64,000 nt of DNA from Molanna angustata (lineage: Eukaryota; Arthropoda; Insecta; Trichoptera; Molannidae), in the NCBI GenBank assembly GCA_963576475.1, contig OY754982.1, positions 21,812,336 to 21,876,335 of the forward strand, in the 5' to 3' direction. The notes under the pieces were generated by a model, which saw nothing but the letters and a program-made list of their open reading frames with translations, did not search any database and was not told the origin of the DNA. The translations under genes and the position numbers were made by a program. This document shows positions 60,894 through 64,000 of this stretch, in pieces. Numbering within the stretch: the first letter of the stretch is position 1; each line of letters begins with the position of its first letter.

Positions 60894-61068
60894 CTGATTA
60901 TAGAATTAAACAGAATGACAAGTATTGGAGCGGTCAAAATAATATTTTAAGAAATAATATAAATAATAAATTAACTCCTAATATAAGTAAGACACATGGC
61001 TGTATAGCATTGTTGGAAATTTCAATGTAATCTTATTTAAAAATAGAGTGAAATACTTAAAATCAAAT

Positions 61069-62447
61069 ATGGATGGAAGAACTGCCACAGCAGAAAGTCA
61101 GGTTAGCTTGATTAAAATGTTTTTCAACTCTAGTATTTTATGATTGTTTTGTTGATACTACGACATGTAATGATGCATTAATAATACAAATTTAGATATT
61201 TTTCACTGCATTTTATGAAATTTTCTACACCTTGAGGCATGGAAAATAAAATATTTTGACCATATTATGTGCAGCTAACACTGCACTGATCATTCAAGAC
61301 AAAATTCTCTGTCAGTGCAATATCATCGGTTCTCTCTGTGGAACATCGCGTATTTGAATGTTAGTTTTTAAAATATCTAACCATTTTTTCACTAAAAAAA
61401 TCCATTTACATACCATTGTCATATTTATATTACTAATTGACAAGATCTTCTTCAAAGTATGTCCCTTGGACTGCCAGCTGACATACATTTATCCCAAAAA
61501 AATGACAGGATTTGTAGCAGTTCTAGAACCAGTAGGTTGTGGCCAACGCTATACACCTTACTCTACTAAGTATTCAATTTTTGTATAGAAAATTTCAGCA
61601 TTTTCATGAAATGAGTTTGTTAAATTATTTTTTATATAATTATGAAAACTTGATAATTCTTCAATGCCATTTTATGAAAGTGATGTGCCTTTTTAGCAAT
61701 TTAAAAAATAAATATATCAAATTTTAGTTCGGTCACTTTGAATTATTTGACAGTTAAAAAATGAGAAGCACTGATCAGATACCCTTCAAAAAGTAACGGG
61801 GTCAAAGTGAGTATTAGACGTTAAAAATTGCGTATTCATAACTTCCCACTATTAGATTTAACTTTTTGACCGTCAGTTCTTGATGGAATTCCATTTAAAT
61901 TAATTAATATTTTTAATAAAAAAAAAATACTTGTTTAGAATCAATTCCACTATTTATTAAGACTACAACCTACAGTAGTCTTAATAAATAGTGGAATTGA
62001 TTCTAAACAAGTTTTTTATTTTTATTTATTAAAAATATTAATTAACTCCCCACTGTATTCCCTTGGGGTAGTGAGGAGTTAAAAGCATTGATTTATGTAC
62101 ATACAAATATTATGTACATACAAATATTTACATTAATACAAATTTTCCACTAATCCGGCACTCCTGTGCCTTCATTAATGCTGGATCCGCGAGATTATAT
62201 TGTATTTATATACATAATATGCACCTATGAAAGTTAAAAAATGTTCATTTTAGGTGGTAGCATGGATAAACGAACTTGGGTTTTCCGAGGGACAACAAAA
62301 ACTGATAACCCTAAAGAAGATTCAGGAAGTCCTACTCCATCAATGTCCAAACTTGATATCTACATATTTAGATAATATTCTTACTTATACATCTGATAAG
62401 AACCAAGAAATTAGAAAATCTGTGGTTGGATTCATCGAGGAAACATG
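61069..62447 (+). CDS. Sym: Symplekin, N-terminal two exons (gene continues off the right edge)
   Basis: Symplekin is the HEAT-repeat scaffold of the cleavage/polyadenylation and histone pre-mRNA 3'-end processing complexes in the nucleus. Exon 1 (61069-61101) encodes MDGRTATAESQ. Exon 2 (62254-62447) encodes VVAWINELGFSEGQQKLITL, then the helical segment with KKIQEVLLHQCPNLISTYLD and IRKSVVGFIEET. The last codon is split after TG, so the next exon probably restores Cys or Trp. The remembered fly protein has TATARAKVVDWCNEL followed by KVQETVL and VRKQVVAFVEQVCK, which aligns without gaps through the junction and supports the start codon. This is the Symplekin/Pta1 N-terminal domain; the full family protein exceeds 1000 residues. 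No third exon was recognised in 62448-64000. A 736-bp hAT-type element ends 175 bp before the ATG. Confidence 0.9.
61520..61860 (+). repeat. Dispersed repeat in symplekin intron 1
   Basis: It matches 24725-25075 in inverted orientation (AGGTTGTGGCCAACGCTA, AATGCCATTTTATGAAAGTG, AATGAGAAGCACTGA). Unclassified. Confidence 0.6.
61895..62046. repeat. Long near-perfect inverted repeat (hairpin) in symplekin intron 1
   Basis: Arms 61929-61966 and 61975-62012 are exact 38-bp reverse complements around an 8-base loop. Similarity continues outward into AATATTTTTAATAAAAAA on the left and its inverse on the right. Confidence 0.93.
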
Positions 62448-62499
62448 GTACAAACAAACTTTATATTTTATGATTATTTCTCATAAAAATCTGTAATAG

Positions 62500-62570
62500 A
62501 TACGAATTTTATTTATTTATAATTGCACAGCGGCAGATTTATTACCACCAGGCAATCTCTTACAAGAATC
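62500..62570 (-). mobile_element. SINE tail fragment
   Basis: TTTATTTATTTATAATTGCA then TTATTACCACCAGGCAATCT is the inverse of a GGCAATAA-type SINE tail. Confidence 0.55.
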
Positions 62571-63294
62571 AACCCAACAAAAGTAAATTCCCATAGTACA
62601 TTAGATAAATAAAGTACAATAATAAAACATAAAGAAAAAACAATACTGATGATAGCAATTAAAGGGTGTAGCAATTAAAGGGAATGGAAGGAGAGGATTA
62701 AAGGGCCCAGAAGAAATATTCAGGAATTATTTGATCAATGTAGATTTTCTTAGTTTCTTTTTTAATATTTGTATGTATTGAGACAACTTCATAACCATAG
62801 AATAATAATAGTATAGTATACTCTTTAGCCTGCAGTAAACGCGACTGCTTTATGTTGACTAATTTGGTCAACATTTTGCTACGAGCATTCAGTAATCATT
62901 TGGCCGTCTGCGTGATACATTCTCCAAATAGGGAATTTTTTAACAGCTTGCAAAATTATTTACGCAGTCATAACAAGTAGTAGTTCGTATACGAACAATA
63001 TCTACCAGCAGAGTCATACATATTTATTTCGCTGCCCGGCTGTGAAACAATATAGCATTTGATATTAGAACTGCCACATCACTTCCAATTTTCAAATCTC
63101 GTCTTAAATGCTTACTCTTCCTCTCAATTTCACTTTCCATCCCTTTTGTTCGCTCCTCATCCTCTCCCTTCCCTTTCTGATTTTCCTCTCCTTTCTGAAT
63201 TTGTGTAATTTCTCACTTTTTGTTTTGCTGTCTTATACTGGTTGTGTTATTGTGTTATTATGTATATGTCAAAACTATGTTTTATACTTTTGAT

Positions 63295-63410
63295 CTCAGA
63301 TGGTTGACTGGAAGAAATTGCCTCCAGGCAATAAGTCCGCCATTTGTACTATGTACTTTTATGTATGTACAAAAAAGTGTTATATAAATAAATAAATAAT
63401 AAATTATCGT
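63295..63410 (+). mobile_element. SINE tail fragment
   Basis: GGTTGACTGGAAGAAATTGC then CTCCAGGCAATAAGTCCGCC and an AAATAAATAAATAAT tail form the same core as family C but with a different 3' end. Confidence 0.6.
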
Positions 63411-63589
63411 ACGACAATGATTAATCAATTGCGATCTTGCAACCCTATTACGCATCTGTGGATAAAAGTAGAAATAGTTATATCGCTATTAAAAAATAGG
63501 GGTTAGTGGTAAAAGGGTGTAAATTTAGGGTTATAAGTATTTTTTAATGCCGATTCATAAAAAAAATTGTCAAAAAACTAAATAAAAAA

Positions 63590-64000
63590 AAATCTGGAGA
63601 GGGCCACCCTTATCACATAGGGGTATGAAAAACAGCCTACAACCTATTCTCAGACCTACCAAATAAACGCAAAAAAAAATCATAAAAATCGGTCAAGCCG
63701 TTTCGGAGGAGTTCGATAACAAACACTGTGACACGAGATTTTTATATATAAGATATTAAGTACCTATCTAACATTTCCTACCTATCTAACATAAAAATCG
63801 GTCAAGCCGTTTCGGAGGAGTTCGATAACAAACACTGTGACACGAGATTTTTATATATAAGATATTAAGTACCTATCTAACATTTCCTACCTATCTAACA
63901 TAAAAATCGGTCAAGCCGTTTCGGAGGAGTTCGATAACAAACACTGTGACAGGAGATTTTTATATATAAGATATTAAGTACCTATCTAACATTTCCTACC
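63590..64000 (+). repeat. 109-bp tandem repeat of a dispersed element's 3' end, cut by the window edge
   Basis: ATAAAAATCGGTCAAGCCGT occurs at about 63683, 63792 and 63901, spacing 109. Each unit includes GGAGTTCGATAACAAACACT and TTTTTATATATAAGATATTA. The preceding 63590-63680 is the body of the same dispersed element, whose 3' end is common in insect genomes. Confidence 0.88.

Larger units (their letters stand above)
62448..64000. other. Symplekin intron 2 (partial), repeat-rich
   Basis: This follows the donor GTACAA at 62448. No exon was recognised up to the right edge. It holds SINE tails at 62500-62570 and 63295-63410 and the 109-bp array at the edge. Confidence 0.6.

Overview
The window looks like nuclear DNA of an insect, most likely a moth or butterfly. 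It is AT-rich, its genes have GT-AG introns, it carries several tRNA-derived SINE families, and the four recognisable proteins are insect-like. Lepidoptera is inferred from the overall repeat style, especially SINE-type tails with a GGCAATAA-like core. No species is claimed.

Four conserved genes account for essentially all convincing host coding sequence. (1) 1817-7190, minus strand: translation elongation factor eEF1B gamma, six exons giving residues 1-242, with the C-terminal half beyond the left edge. (2) 13791-44933, plus strand: calcineurin B, complete at 170 aa in four exons, one coding only the start Met, with a 28.3-kb second intron. (3) 53073-57823, minus strand: mitochondrial ribosomal protein uL14m (mRpL14), complete at 154 aa in two exons. 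(4) 61069 to the right edge, plus strand: the N-terminus of symplekin, a scaffold of mRNA 3'-end processing. eEF1 gamma and calcineurin B are divergent, calcineurin B and mRpL14 convergent, mRpL14 and symplekin divergent. All are housekeeping or signalling genes and nothing suggests an operon or functional cluster.

Most of the remaining DNA is mobile elements and tandem arrays. There is a 312-bp array at the left edge, a 604-bp hAT relic with an 8-bp target duplication, a mariner fragment, and a copia relic with an inverted reverse-transcriptase segment. The calcineurin B intron holds SINEs of three families, LINE C-terminal fragments, MITEs, foldback elements, and minisatellites of 41, 61 and 93 bp. 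In contrast, 45.0-52.6 kb is nearly free of recognisable repeats and may include a long calcineurin B 3' UTR.

The two most interesting structures are these. First, a 3172-bp element at 53721-56892 inside the mRpL14 intron has perfect 33-bp terminal inverted repeats around a broken ORF of the family I know as DUF7869, which suggests that family is a DNA-transposon transposase. Second, the intron-3/exon-4 junction of calcineurin B is tandemly triplicated: a decoy acceptor and exon start with an immediate in-frame stop lies 116 bp before the true exon, and a foldback element sits between the first two copies.
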